From: Ectocarpus siliculosus
Taxonomy: Eukaryota > Sar > Phaeophyceae > Ectocarpales > Ectocarpaceae
Reading direction: 5' to 3'
Length of the DNA stretch: 43,894 nucleotides
Assembly (NCBI GenBank): GCA_000310025.1
Contig: FN649735.1
Coordinates: forward strand, 3,075,313-3,119,206
Shown here: piece after piece, positions 28,111-32,754 of the stretch
Position numbering within the stretch: the stretch's first letter is position 1
Layout of the letters: each line of letters begins with the position of its first letter
Notes under the pieces: model-generated
The model's database searches: none
The model's input: only the letters and a program-made list of their open reading frames with translations
Told to the model about the DNA's origin: nothing
Position numbers and translations under genes: made by a program

Positions 28111-28219
28111 GCAGCAGCAACGGCAAAGGCAAGAAGGGGAGGAGAAGGGCGGAGCCAAAGCACGCACCGCACTCAAGGTGGGAAGATGCACGCCATACCA
28201 AATGTGGCGGTGGTGGTAG
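4058..28219 (+). CDS. SMC4: SMC4, condensin complex ATPase subunit (29 exons)
   Basis: SMC4 pairs with SMC2 to form the ATPase core of condensin, which compacts and resolves mitotic chromosomes in the nucleus. I assembled 29 GT-AG exons by matching the SMC4 family and checking phase at every junction: 4058-4606, 5589-5681, 5902-5964, 7023-7187, 8456-8611, 8959-9070, 9759-9868, 11047-11099, 12151-12253, 12832-12939, 13882-14021, 15092-15212, 15675-15824, 16376-16458, 16938-17069, 18502-18701, 19551-19729, 19870-19953, 20291-20377, 21074-21189, 21984-22164, 22614-22769, 23326-23589, 24578-24705, 25506-25670, 26082-26169, 26653-26832, 27506-27621, 27979-28219. The sum is 4323 bases, or 1440 residues (human about 1290). 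The excess is an acidic N-terminus, an acidic insert in exon 23 and a Gln-rich tail. Walker A, Q-loop, hinge GGG, LSGGEK signature and Walker B are all intact. The least certain junctions are the start of exon 24 and the 3' end. Exon 29 may instead splice at 28177. Confidence 0.95.
4643..4695. mobile_element. Partial terminus of the TA-type TIR element (intron 1)
   Basis: The stretch CACACAAGATACCACACTCC followed by GGACGGATTTTGAAAG matches the left end of the complete element at 42001-42218, with a few substitutions. Only one terminus is recognisable, so this is a decayed or truncated copy just inside intron 1. Confidence 0.55.
5589..7187 (+). CDS. SMC4: SMC4 exons 2-4: N-terminal head and Q-loop
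   Basis: Exon 2 (5589-5681) encodes VPGTELVVTRTAY and onward. Exon 3 (5902-5964) encodes GVDLDNNRFLILQ, whose last residue (Gln235) is the Q-loop glutamine. Exon 4 (7023-7187) continues GEVEQIAMMKPKG and LLEYLEDIIGSDRF, the strongly conserved SMC4 segment leading into the coiled coil. All three are phase 0. Copies of the exon 3 donor and of both ends of exon 4 occur in the neighbouring introns (listed separately), so the splice machinery sees near-duplicate sites here. Confidence 0.93.
5929..6121 (+). repeat. Tandem duplication of the exon 3 donor junction
   Basis: Unit 1 (5929-6028) holds the last 12 codons of exon 3, its donor and a copy of the GTACTCAT-family terminus. Unit 2 (6029 to about 6121) repeats the exon-like part (it reads VDLDIKRLLILQ, against VDLDNNRFLILQ), the CAG|GTGCG donor and the same terminus. 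The second copy has no in-frame acceptor that I can find, so it is probably not an exon. Confidence 0.8.
6440..7045 (+). repeat. Tandem array of the exon 4 acceptor junction (3-4 units)
   Basis: The true acceptor is GCGGCACTTCAG|GGAGAGGT at about 7012-7030. Near-copies of the acceptor plus the first exon codons lie at 6711-6738 and 6883-6902, and a weaker one at 6464-6482. Each unit also repeats a T-rich block, TTTGGTGC-like sequence, CACACA, and a GTCGAAACCA-like stretch. The copy at 6721 preserves CAG|GGAGAGGTGGAGCAGG almost exactly. Confidence 0.8.
7171..7490 (+). repeat. Tandem array of the exon 4 donor junction (4 units)
   Basis: The true junction ACCAGCGCACCGAAAAG|GTACGT (7171-7193) recurs as ACCAGCGTATCCGAAAAGGT (7311-7330), as CGTACATATCCGAAAAGGTA with GTACGT (7392-7415), and as ACCAGCGCACCGACAAGCTA (7474-7493). 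The units are about 80-130 bp and also share GCAGCAG, CCGTTAG and TGTGAGTGATGGGGC-like blocks. Copies 2 and 3 keep AAAAG|GT. Confidence 0.85.
7620..7646. repeat. Short TTAGGG-like tract in intron 4
   Basis: The sequence GGGTTAGGGTTAGGGAATAG looks like an interstitial telomere-type repeat of about three units inside an intron. A degenerate complementary stretch occurs near 14660-14690. It is too short to claim a telomeric origin. Confidence 0.45.
8271..8495 (+). repeat. Duplicated exon 5 acceptor and first codons
   Basis: The true start is CATTCACGCCAG|CTCAACCGGC (8444-8465), continuing through GAGAAGGAGAAGGACT. A copy at 8263-8320 has the same CGTCTG and TCCACACCCAG lead-in, then CTCAACCGGCATAAAATAGC and GAGAAGGAGAAAAG. 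The copy reads LNRHKIAEKEKSL in the equivalent frame, so it could act as an alternative acceptor. No matching donor is evident. Confidence 0.8.
8456..15212 (+). CDS. SMC4: SMC4 exons 5-12: ascending coiled coil
   Basis: Eight exons (8456-8611, 8959-9070, 9759-9868, 11047-11099, 12151-12253, 12832-12939, 13882-14021, 15092-15212) encode Lys/Glu/Ala-rich heptad-like sequence. Examples are LNRLKLAEKEKDSLEGDKQK and SLARAAELEGSLDGLRRA. Exon phases match at each junction (0, 1, 0, 2, 0, 0, 2, 0 at the 3' ends). Sequence identity to other SMC4 proteins is low here, as expected for the coil. These exons rest on frame continuity, GT-AG sites and composition rather than on motifs. The shortest is exon 8 (53 bp). 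Confidence 0.85.
8638..8781. mobile_element. Small imperfect inverted-repeat element in intron 5
   Basis: The left part (TGTCTCGGTGTACCG, then ACCGCGGT and TGACAGG) is roughly complementary to the right part (CCTGTGACA, then ACCGCGGTA and GGAGACACC). The internal ACCGCGGT palindromes also repeat. It resembles a decayed MITE of about 140 bp directly after exon 5. Confidence 0.45.
9851..10080 (+). repeat. Degenerate copies of the exon 7 donor region
   Basis: The exon 7 end CACTTCAAGGAGCAG|GTATT (9854-9873) is echoed by CACCTTCAAGGAGCAGCGAT (9917-9936) and more weakly at 10050-10070 (CATAGAGCAGCAATGACG). GTTTTCCCG, GTCTAGACATTG and CTGTCGATT blocks recur in each unit. Confidence 0.65.
10155..11046 (+). 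repeat. Array of exon 8 acceptor-region repeats, split by a TIR element
   Basis: A unit of about 140 bp contains GCGATTG, GGTCGCGTCCGC, GCTAACCGGCTGACCAATGA and AGCGGGATGAAAAATGCGAA. It occurs at about 10155-10290, 10291-10417 and 10867-11000. The upstream part of the true acceptor (11010-11046: GTGATTGTCACGTGGCCGCG, then CCGCCGTGACAACACAG) is the last, shortened unit. An element occupies 10418-10864 inside the array. Confidence 0.7.
10418..10864. mobile_element. TIR element with internal triplicated terminus (intron 7)
   Basis: The left end is TACCACAAGAGGTGGAGAGA and onward. The right end, read in complement, is TACCGTGTAAGAGGCGGAGA and onward. The terminus-like block (GGCACC, poly-C, GACCGACTTTCAAAGCTCGA) repeats three times at about 10437, 10541 and 10663, separated by TACCGTACCGTATACCGTAC. 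Comparison with the empty neighbouring repeat unit suggests a TA target duplication. It is related to the elements at 42001, 14226 and 11560. Confidence 0.6.
11190..11233. repeat. CAG/CATCAG repeat in intron 8
   Basis: An imperfect array of CATCAGCAG and CAGCAG units follows shortly after exon 8. It is a simple-sequence tract with no coding role, since it is intronic. Confidence 0.8.
11560..11809. mobile_element. TA-type TIR element copy (intron 8)
   Basis: The right end (GGTTTGAAAATTAGTCCACC, GGGTGTGGTATCTTGCGTCA and CACCTACGGTA) matches the termini of the complete element at 42001-42218. The interior (GGAACCGTCCCGTCGAGAAC, then TCCTCTTCGTCGTTGAGTAG) matches the interior of that element in complement. 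The left end is eroded, so the left coordinate is approximate. Confidence 0.6.
11966..12118 (+). repeat. Two tandem 70-bp units before exon 9
   Basis: Two copies contain CGTAGACCTCTTGCTGGCTA (or the GTAGAGCTCTCGCTGGCTAC variant), CGTGCTTG, GCGCGCCGACTGCTG and GATGATTGTCCTGCC. They end about 30 bp before the exon 9 acceptor and differ at about 10 percent of positions. Confidence 0.8.
12265..12625 (+). repeat. Three tandem units after exon 9 with GTACTCAT-family termini
   Basis: Units begin at about 12276, 12395 and 12497 with CGCCACCTTTGTAGGCGTGT and a CTGGACCGGAAGGGG block. Each ends in a degenerate terminus of the GTACTCAT family (ATGTAAACGCATGCCGTAGT). The third is followed by the longer subterminal sequence with CTACAAAGCCGGGACGGAGC. 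Confidence 0.7.
12916..13163 (+). repeat. Seven-unit tandem array seeded by the exon 10 donor
   Basis: Unit 1 is the last codons of exon 10 plus its donor (GAAACCGACGCCCTCAGGAA, then CAAG|GTACG). Six further units start at 12955, 12994, 13031, 13069, 13107 and 13143, a period of about 38 bp, with consensus GAGACCGATGCTCTCAGAAA and CAAGGTACAAAATCGTA. Donor-like AAG|GT survives in the units at 12955 (GGTATA), 13069 (GGTACA) and 13107 (GGTGCA), and as AGGGTAC at 12994. Later units drift. Sequence, phase and order all point to tandem duplication of an exon-intron junction. Confidence 0.9.
13655..13881 (+). repeat. Three tandem units ending at the exon 11 acceptor
   Basis: CCATGCTGTTTT, CATGTTTATGACCGAGGTGG, GCCTGCTTCTCTGCCTGTCT and TTGGTTGTAGATTTATCTTG recur two to three times. 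The last unit ends in the genuine acceptor GTCTTGGCAG. The earlier units end in TTGGTTGTAG and TTGGTTATAG at the same place, so each contains a potential 3' splice site. Confidence 0.8.
14226..14448. mobile_element. TA-type TIR element copy (intron 11)
   Basis: The left end is TACCGCAGGTGACATGGCG. The right end, in complement, is ACCGTAGGTGGCATAAGATA followed by ACACACCCCTGGACCGAT. The interior GGAACCGTCTCGTCGAGAGC matches the complete copy at 42001-42218 in opposite orientation. Length is about 223 bp and there is no coding capacity, as for a MITE. Confidence 0.75.
14985..15063 (-). mobile_element. GTACTCAT-family terminus next to the exon 12 acceptor
   Basis: Read on the minus strand this is poly-G, GTACTCATGATAACGCATGC, a GCGGCTACAGAGACCACTGG variant and the GCGTCCTCGAGAGGACGGAG block shared with the copies at 6085, 17212 and 18778. 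The C-rich end runs directly into the pyrimidine tract of the exon 12 3' splice site, which begins 28 bp further on. Confidence 0.65.
15220..15600. repeat. Long TTG/CTG microsatellite in intron 12
   Basis: A nearly uninterrupted (TTG)n tract spans about 15283-15346. It passes into CTG runs, with a second (CTG)n of about 18 units at 15477-15532. Open frames of poly-Cys, poly-Leu, poly-Ala and poly-Gln across this tract are artefacts of the repeat. It occupies most of intron 12. Confidence 0.9.
15675..18701 (+). CDS. SMC4: SMC4 exons 13-16: hinge domain
   Basis: Exons 13 (15675-15824), 14 (16376-16458), 15 (16938-17069) and 16 (18502-18701) encode the dimerisation hinge that contacts SMC2. Exon 13 carries GICGRLGDLGAIGADYDVA, a signature segment of SMC4 hinges. 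Exon 14 continues QMDNIVVQSAEGATACVEYL and exon 15 holds CPRLFDLLEV. Exon 16 holds FRTAFYLALPDTLVAPDM and ends near SGAMTGGG (residues 760-766), the conserved glycine-rich hinge turn. The acceptor of exon 14 uses TAG at 16373-16375, the only choice that keeps the frame open. The 100-N gap lies inside intron 15, so no coding sequence is lost. Confidence 0.92.
15801..16075 (+). repeat. Tandem copies of the exon 13 donor junction
   Basis: The true end GGAGCCGACTACGACGTGGC, then G|GTGAGAGGCGGG (15804-15836), recurs as GGAGGCGGTTACGACGTGGG (15980-15999) and GGAGCCGGCTACGACGTAGC, then G|GTGAGAGGCGGG (16039-16070). A GATGGTGTGAAGGTTTGGAAC block recurs between them at about 15868, 15906 and 16092. 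The third junction copy preserves the donor exactly. Confidence 0.85.
16770..16937 (+). repeat. Duplicated segment before exon 15
   Basis: CGCTGGTGTAGATCTTCCCC and AAATCTTGAAATGTTC-like sequences occur twice (about 16789-16850 and 16854-16926), the second running into the exon 15 acceptor TTTTCAG. The copies are diverged. Confidence 0.5.
17212..17543. mobile_element. Complete GTACTCAT-family TIR element (intron 15)
   Basis: The left terminus is GTACTCATAGTCGTGCATGC, then CGTAGTCGTTAGACCATTGA and GCATCC. The right terminus in complement is GTACTCATGTTTAGCATGTA, then GGACCCCTTTGACCGTGCGTCC. The two ends align over about 50 bp, giving a roughly 332-bp element. G tracts lie outside both ends (GAGGGGGGGAG on the left, poly-C on the right). 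The element has no ORF of note. Relatives lie at about 5990, 6085, 12328-12600, 14985, 18384, 18720-19030, 24377 and 43796. Confidence 0.7.
17545..17905. other. Assembly gap and low-quality duplicate read end
   Basis: A poly-C tract precedes 100 Ns (17569-17668). The sequence from 17669 to 17881 is a smeared version of 17335-17545. Block order is identical (GGGATGAAGAGGCGGG becomes GGGAGAAAGGGGCGGG, AATCACATGTTTGAGCC becomes AATCACATTTTTGACCC), but bases collapse to homopolymers, as in a poor Sanger read. A second poly-C tract follows at 17883-17903. This is probably one locus represented twice, not a biological duplication. Confidence 0.85.
17904..18031 (+). repeat. Two tandem units of about 65 bp after the gap
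   Basis: The block CGGTGTTTGCCATCGGGGTT, GGGTTTTCGTCGCTTGGCAA and CGTTGTAAAACAAGCC occurs twice (about 17908-17963 and 17972-18030), differing by a few substitutions and a 3-bp indel. Confidence 0.8.
18384..18492 (-). mobile_element. GTACTCAT-family terminus at the exon 16 acceptor
   Basis: On the minus strand this reads poly-G, GTACTCATAGTTGTGCATGC, CGTAGTCGTTTGACCATTGG, then CTACAAAGCCGGGACGGAGC and GGTTCTCACCGGACCAG, the same subterminal sequence as 17212-17300. The outer poly-C tract (18478-18492) is followed by TATCCCCAG, the acceptor of SMC4 exon 16. The element end therefore appears to form the pyrimidine tract. Confidence 0.7.
18720..19030 (+). mobile_element. Nested GTACTCAT-family fragments (intron 16)
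   Basis: Three subterminal copies (TCGTTAGACCATTGACCCCG near 18734, GCGGTTAGACCATTGACCAC near 18806, TCGTTAGACCATTGACGCTG near 18992) surround an interior with GAGGACGGAGCATTGTTCCC and GGACCGATCACCGATGGCCA, which is shared in complement with 17400-17490. The poly-G plus CGTAC start is visible at 18770 and 18957. It looks like two partial elements. Confidence 0.55.
19186..19460 (+). repeat. Four-unit minisatellite in intron 16
   Basis: A unit of about 65-70 bp (CACGAAGACACAGCGAA, ATCTCTATCCACACGTA, CAACTTCGAACGTTTTT) recurs at about 19206, 19281, 19347 and 19413. It lies roughly 90 bp before exon 17. The copies diverge by 10-20 percent. Confidence 0.8.
19551..26169 (+). CDS. SMC4: SMC4 exons 17-26: descending coiled coil
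   Basis: The ten exons are 19551-19729, 19870-19953, 20291-20377, 21074-21189, 21984-22164, 22614-22769, 23326-23589, 24578-24705, 25506-25670 and 26082-26169. They carry coiled-coil sequence returning to the head. Exon 17 starts with a Gly-rich linker after the hinge. Exon 23 holds NKTKLKHWTGELKKL (matching the NSKIKYWHKEI region of other SMC4s), then a roughly 50-residue insert very rich in Asp/Glu. Exon 24 has LPDLDAEEVDHVVR. Exons 25-26 have LPALEQYRKREEEY and LDEFMAGFGQITLRLKEMYQ, clearly SMC4. The acceptor of exon 24 is uncertain (24578 chosen; alternatives lie within about 30 bp downstream). An ambiguous base, n at 25674, lies in the intron 25 donor GTAN. Confidence 0.88.
20489..20690. 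mobile_element. Single-arm copy of the foldback element (intron 19)
   Basis: GTCTTCACTTCAAATCAACG, CCGTTTACTCCGACCCGTGG, TTTTTAATGCGAGAAGAGTG and the CACACGAACTA spacer match the left arm and loop of the foldback at 37789-38106. The opposite arm is absent. It is preceded by a (TA)n and TTTA tract at 20460-20490. Confidence 0.7.
21755..22000 (+). repeat. Tandem copies of the exon 21 acceptor
   Basis: The true acceptor ATCAG|GGCTCTTGACGAGG (21979-21997) is preceded by GTCAGGGCCCTTGACAAGGC (21760-21779) and GATTCAGGGCTCTTGATGAG (21911-21930). Each is preceded by TTGTTG-rich sequence. All three keep CAG|GG followed by an L-D-E/K-type reading. Confidence 0.8.
22196..22280. repeat. GAT/GTT trinucleotide tract in intron 21
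   Basis: Imperfect (GTT)n and (GAT)n repeats with GGTGATTATGGTGATGATG duplications. This is simple sequence and non-coding. Confidence 0.85.
22831..22872 (+). other. Short hairpin in intron 22
   Basis: CATTCTGATCTC and GAAATCAGAATG are complementary over about 9-10 bp around a loop of roughly 13 bases, about 65 bp after the exon 22 donor. It could form an RNA hairpin. No family was recognised. Confidence 0.35.
24366..24425 (+). mobile_element. GTACTCAT-family terminus (intron 23)
   Basis: Poly-G followed by CGTACTCTTATGTTTTGCAT, then GCCTTAGCGGTTAGACCATT, which matches the termini at 5990 and 43860. A second G tract follows directly, so only one end is present. Confidence 0.65.
26653..28219 (+). 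CDS. SMC4: SMC4 exons 27-29: C-terminal ATPase head and Gln tail
   Basis: Exon 27 (26653-26832) encodes LGGDAELELVDSLDPFSEG and the ABC signature LSGGEK (residues 1302-1307). Exon 28 (27506-27621) carries Walker B with the catalytic glutamate, MDEIDAALDFKN (Asp1330, Glu1331). Exon 29 (27979-28219) has SLRNNMFELADRLVGIYKTH and TKSVTINPKE, the normal end of the SMC4 head. A tail of about ten Gln residues and a short charged stretch follow, then TAG at 28217-28219. The codons after 28177 (donor-like AAG|GTGGGA) look less protein-like, so a further exon is possible. The CAP-like gene 2.5 kb downstream is on the same strand. Confidence 0.92.
26971..27046. repeat. (CT)n microsatellite in intron 27
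   Basis: About 38 uninterrupted CT units. On a transcript it would be a long polypyrimidine tract, but it lies about 460 bp before the exon 28 acceptor. The Leu-Ser and Arg-Glu open frames over it are artefacts. Confidence 0.95.
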
Positions 28220-28584
28220 ATCGTGGTGTGTGACTTTAAGCATTTCTAGTGCCTAACTGCTGTTGTATGCTGCTACTGCCGTACATACTAGTGCTTCTTG
28301 TTCTTCTCTCTCTGTTATGATACATGCATATGTTGATGGATGCTGCATTCAAGTATTCCAAAACTCGTGTGTGGGTATCCTGCGTCCCGGTTGGTCCCCC
28401 CCCCCCCCCCTTGGTTGTCCCGCCCATGTGACTGCCGCCCCGAACAGGCGCCTGGTGTGCTTGGAGACCCAACGAACGCCATGCGCGGCACTGAAATGTA
28501 ATTATGGGACGACGGTGTCCTTACGGATAAACTGGGCCGTCATCGTTTACTCTGAACATCCAAGGGCGTTTTTTGTTGTTGCAG
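28220..28584. other. SMC4 3' flank
   Basis: No gene was seen. This probably holds the SMC4 3' UTR, or an intron if exon 29 splices at 28177. It has a poly-C tract at 28398-28411 and several CTGCTG/TACTGC motifs. No canonical AATAAA stands out. Confidence 0.4.
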
Positions 28585-28809
28585 GGGGAAAAATTAGCTG
28601 CGAGACACGTGGTGGAGGGGCGGCGGCGTGTGTCCGTGAGTTCGTTGAGTTTGCCCCCACCGCCGTCGTGCTATCCGCTCACAATAGATGAGGCATCAAA
28701 AACGGTGTGTGCTCACTGCATGCGTGCCTTACGACCTTGTTGTTGGAAGCGCGGGTGTACTCTGGCTGGCGTGGAGGGGAGAGGAGGGCCGCGAACGGTC
28801 GTGTCGTGA
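28585..28809 (+). CDS. Possible exon: SET/MYND-type fragment or alternative SMC4 3' exon
   Basis: After a good acceptor (TTTTTTGTTGTTGCAG) the frame reads GEKLAARHVVEGRRRV, then LPPPPSCYPLTIDEASKTVC and AHCMRAL, before a stop at 28809. The order GE-x-L, a 35-residue spacer, then C-x2-C followed by M/L-x-x-L resembles the start of MYND-SET (SMYD-like) methyltransferases, where a zinc pair follows the first SET strands. Coding quality drops after 28705, where a GT donor exists (ACG|GTGTGT). The acceptor phase also fits SMC4 exon 29 spliced at 28177, so it could be the true SMC4 C-terminus. No SET catalytic motif was found nearby, so a gene remnant is equally possible. Confidence 0.25.
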   Translation, partial: GEKLAARHVVEGRRRVSVSSLSLPPPPSCYPLTIDEASKTVCAHCMRALRPCCWKRGCTLAGVEGRGGPRTVVS

Positions 28810-30737
28810 GGATTTGGAGTAGGAGATGCTTGCAGGGTGGGTGGCAGGCTTCGGGTAAGCTTTTTCGTTTCGTAAACGGTAGGACGGCCTAGTACTTTAA
28901 GTCTTCAGATGTAGAAAGCCTGTCTGCTTGTAGCGGCAGGCGCGCGTCTGTTCGACATGCCGGTGTGTCGGTAAGGTTTTCGCTGGCTATTGTATACCGT
29001 TGCGTTGGATTGGAGAGTTCCGTGAAAAATGTACAATGCTTTTCTATTTGTCCACGCTCTATGCGTTCGTCTCTCAGGCACGAGTCGGTCACCCGTGATG
29101 TTGCGTACGCGCCATATTTGGAGGAGCTGGCTGCCCTGGTGGCCTCCCGACGGACAGTTCGATGTTTGATCTCTTTGTTGGTCTTGCAGTTGTTGCGATG
29201 GATTGTTTTTGTTGCACCAAATTCAACCAAGTAAGTAATCCAATACTTTAGTTATTTGGCAATCTGCCACGGCGTCTTAAATTGTATCATGTGGAGAATG
29301 GATTACTTATTGCCACTCACAACTGCTGTGTCAATGGTGGGCTTGATCGTAATTTGGGTTAGGCTTATGTAGAATACTGTACCACGCATTGGTTGGGCTA
29401 GTTTTAGAAGGGGCGGTTCTGTTATCGAAATAAACATACAGACAGCGGAAATTCTTGCTGGGGGGGTTCTTTTCGAGTCGCTTTTCCCCACAACTCGTCC
29501 GTCAGTCTTGTTTCCGACAAACGTTGAATGAAAATGAGCAACGCCATATCTTTGGAGCGAAAAAAATGTTGGAAAAAAAACAACTTCTGCTGTACACAGC
29601 AATAGCACGAACGGCGAAAAGCAAACGATGCTCCAATTCTGTAGACCGTTCTGTAGAACGGGCCTGAGGCCTGAAGGTCTTCGGCGGAGCCCTTTTTCGC
29701 CGATAACCACACGCTAAAATATGACTGGTACTGTACAGTCATTTGCTCTTCCTTTCGACCTGCCGTGGGGCGGACGGCGAGGAACCGGAAGGGTGGGACT
29801 TACGAGAGGGTATGCTTGTGGTCGTCGGTGATGCTGGGCGGAGTCGTGTCGTCACCACGGTCGCTTGCTGCTTGCTTCACCTAGACTACAGCATGTACAG
29901 TTTATTAGACTAGGTGTGCGTCCTGCGTTCTTTCTGTGTATCCACCGCCCAAAATATTGGCGTTGCTGCCTTCGTATCACGAAAAAAACATGCATACCGA
30001 AGGTTATGCATGCATCTTCCATGCTCTTGAACGGACAGAATCGAATCACAGAGTTAAGGAAGAATAAATACAAACACAGAAAGACTACCAGAGTCCAGCA
30101 AGAACAAATACTTGTACGTAACAAAAGAACAAAATCCTCCGAGTTGTAAATTACACGAAACCCACCCAAAAAAAATGCTGTGAATGATTTCTTTTGCAAT
30201 TTTTTCCTTGCGTTGTAGTGCAGCTTTACTCCCTACAAAGGCGAACACGGGCGGGGGTCGGAGGCTAGAGCACCATCACGAATTCCTTCTCTAGCCTACT
30301 CAATGCAATGGGTGAGTGGAGCAGCGTTTGAGTTCTGCCCCGAATCTCTCCCGACGGCTCAAAAGGGCGTGATATCGTGATTTTTCCGTCTCCCCCTGCG
30401 GTGCATTTCCGGACACGAGTTACATAGTTCCCGGTCGGTTCTGAACTCTGTTCCAAGGGCTGTTCCCTGATTGTTTCACACACTAAAAACTAAAAACAGG
30501 AACCGCGCACCAGAGAAAACCTGAAAAGTGTGTGTAAACGTCCCCAACAGCAGTCTGGCTCCTGAATCTCCTCCTGGCCACTTCGACTCTATCTCCTGCT
30601 CTTTGTACCAGCGAAACAGCCCAGAGCCAGAGGTGGCCGCTGCCTTGGCGTGAGCGTGGCGGTGCTACTCCGAAAGTGTTCTGTACAATCAACAACCCGA
30701 GCGGCATCAAGGAACGAGCACACACGCAGCAGCAACC
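28810..30737. other. Intergenic, weakly coding patches
   Basis: One exon-like patch at 29078-29158 (after CTCTCAG) reads HESVTRDVAYAPYLEELAAL and onward. It could belong with the preceding MYND/SET-like fragment, but the link is speculative. A 42-bp stretch at 30048-30090 (AGAATAAATACAAACACAGA, AAGACTACC) is repeated at 31078-31120. The rest is AT-richer than SMC4 exons with no recognisable gene. The region just before 30738 must hold the 5' UTR and promoter of the CAP-like gene. Confidence 0.35.
30048..30090 (+). repeat. 42-bp dispersed repeat, copy 1
   Basis: GAGTTAAGGAAGAATAAATA, then CAAACACAGAAAGACTACC. The second copy is at 31078-31120 in the same orientation, with about five mismatches, inside the CAP-like intron. 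Confidence 0.75.
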
Positions 30738-32026
30738 ATGTCGTCCTCTGTTCTGAAAACAATCGCAGCGAGGAACGCAGCCCAAAGACGCCGTGTGGTC
30801 GAGAAGAAGCACGGGGAGACGATCGATGTTCCCGAAGGATCGGGACTGCTCGTCACCGGGTGCAGCGGCTGCACCATCAACGCGCCGGGCAGAAGCAGCA
30901 GCGTCACCGTTGAGCGGTGCGACGCAGGGACAACGGTCAACGTCGGCAGCGTCGTGGCTTCCCTGGAGATCATCCACTGCACGGACGTCCAGGTCTCAGT
31001 AGCGAGGTGAGGGAATCAAGAAAGAGAGGCGCGATCTATTCAACAAGAAATACGTAGCCTCTCTCTGCTGTAGACCTACAGATTTAAGGAAAAATAAATA
31101 CATACACAGAAAGACTACCCGTTCGAGATACATGCCCACAGCAGTCGAACGGGATGTGGTGGAGTCTTTTCAGTGCGTCGAGGAAAACCGGCTGGGTACT
31201 GGACATATTTCGAGTCTTTTGAAGTCTATACACTAATGATTTATATCAGTGATGCCAGATACTGTGGCCGCACCCAGAGGAGGCTGGGGCCGAAAATGCG
31301 GTGCAATCAACATCGTATGCAATAGTCTACTGCTGTAAGGACCGCAAGGCGTATCGGGTAAACTCGCGGCAGTAAAATAATTCCATCTCTCGGAGACAGG
31401 CATTGAGCTTCCCACAGAGCCCCCCTTACTTAAACGGTTGCTGGCCGGGGTGAAACGGTCACACGTCAACGTGGGGGCTGCGACGCTTTTGCGTCTGCCG
31501 GTCGCCCTGAGCGTTTTAGTTGAGCATGGGCCGGTCCATTGTGCCACAATGTATCCCGTACATCCCGTTGGAATGGGACCGTCAGATGAATTTGAATTTC
31601 ACTACGCTCGCCGTCAGCTGGTTGAAAATGATTCCTGAGCAACCCCCGTTTGGCTACATGTAGTTACTGCTGGAGCTGCTTAATATCTAGTTCCGATTCT
31701 TTCTCAAACACACATGGACACATACCTCCGTATGGTGACCTGAGTTACGTCTGTTCGCCGTTGTGGACGATGGTGTTCATAGGTACGTAGCGAAACGCGT
31801 CCGCCGCCTGGAGTCGAAGATGCTGATGCTAAATGTCTTCTTTTGCCCCGGTGTTTTTGCCACACGTTGCTGACCCTCTCGTCACCCCTCTTGTTTGTGC
31901 TATTGCTGGTGTTTCTTCCGCTGGCATCGCCGCCGCCGCCGAGTAAAGGTGTCGCACGATCACCGTCGACGTCTCCACCGACGTCACCCTGACCTGCAAG
32001 TGCCAGCCGCCCTCCGGACAGGAGGC

Positions 32027-32060
<34 letters not shown>

Positions 32061-32456
32061 GGAGGAGGAGGAGGAGAGGTGAAGGTCCAACCGAGCGAAG
32101 CGGCCGACGAGGCCTCGGCGATCCGCCTCTTCACCAGCTGCAGCGAAGGGGTTACCGTGCGGTACGAGGGCCTCCTGTCGAAACCACCACCAGGCCCGGT
32201 CGCCGCCGCCGACCCCGCCGTTGCCGCCGATGCCACGGCCGTCACCTACCGCATCCCGAAAGACTGGCGGCACGAAAACGGGGACACCCCCCGCTCGGTG
32301 ACGCGCGTGTCGGGAGCGGGGAGCGGCGGCGGGGGCGGAGCGTGCTGCAAGACTCTCCGTTGCGACCAGTACGGCATTCCCCTGGAAGAGGTCGAGGCGG
32401 CCGAGGCGGGGGTCGCGTGGACGTGGGAGCATGGCCGGGGGGGGGTCCCGCGGTAG
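30738..32456 (+). CDS. Short cyclase-associated protein, C-CAP domain only
   Basis: There are two exons, 30738-31006 and 31949-32456, phase 2 to phase 1, giving 258 residues. The start ATG opens MSSSVLKTIAARNAAQRRRV. Residues about 20-100 follow the CAP C-terminal (CARP) beta-helix pattern: VEKKHGETIDVPEGSGLLVT, then GCSGCTI, VTVERCDAGTTVNVG, SLEIIHCTDVQVSV, RTITVDVSTDVTLTC. These line up with the C-terminal domain of adenylyl-cyclase-associated proteins, which bind ADP-actin and promote nucleotide exchange. The second half continues IRLFTSCSEGVTVRYEG and TYRIPKDW, as in CAP, interrupted by a Gln9/Gly5 insert. The N-terminal helical domain and proline-rich linker of full-length CAP are absent, as in apicomplexan short CAPs. 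A TBCC-type relative cannot be excluded. It is on the same strand as SMC4. Confidence 0.7.
31007..31948 (+). other. Intron of the CAP-like gene
   Basis: GTGAGG donor after AG (phase 2) and GAGTAAAG acceptor. It is 942 bp and contains copy 2 of the 42-bp repeat (31078-31120) and two CTGCTGTA-type motifs. A small ORF, 31438-31638, reads through but has no recognisable domain. Confidence 0.65.
32029..32075 (+). repeat. CAG then GGA triplet run in the CAP-like CDS
   Basis: About nine CAG codons (Gln) and five GGA/GGG codons (Gly) interrupt the C-CAP domain between two beta-strand repeats, probably as a surface loop. Confidence 0.85.
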
Positions 32457-32754
32457 CAGTCGTACGTAGCTAAATCACCCGCCTCGTTGTGGAGGCACAA
32501 TTTGATGCACACACAACAAATCGTTGAACCGTGGCAGGGAGTGGTATATTGTTGGTTTTTCTGCTTGTGATACGTATTTTCACAACCCTTTCCGTTGTTG
32601 GCAAGAATGGTCATGGATGACTGTTCTTGATGGGTCTCGGGAGTGCAATCAAGAAGTGCAGATTGCAAACGGGGGAGAGGAGGGACCAGAATGCGGGATG
32701 TGGAGACGGCGAAGGCGTGGTCAAATAGGCGTTCCCGGAGGGCGGAGATCAACC

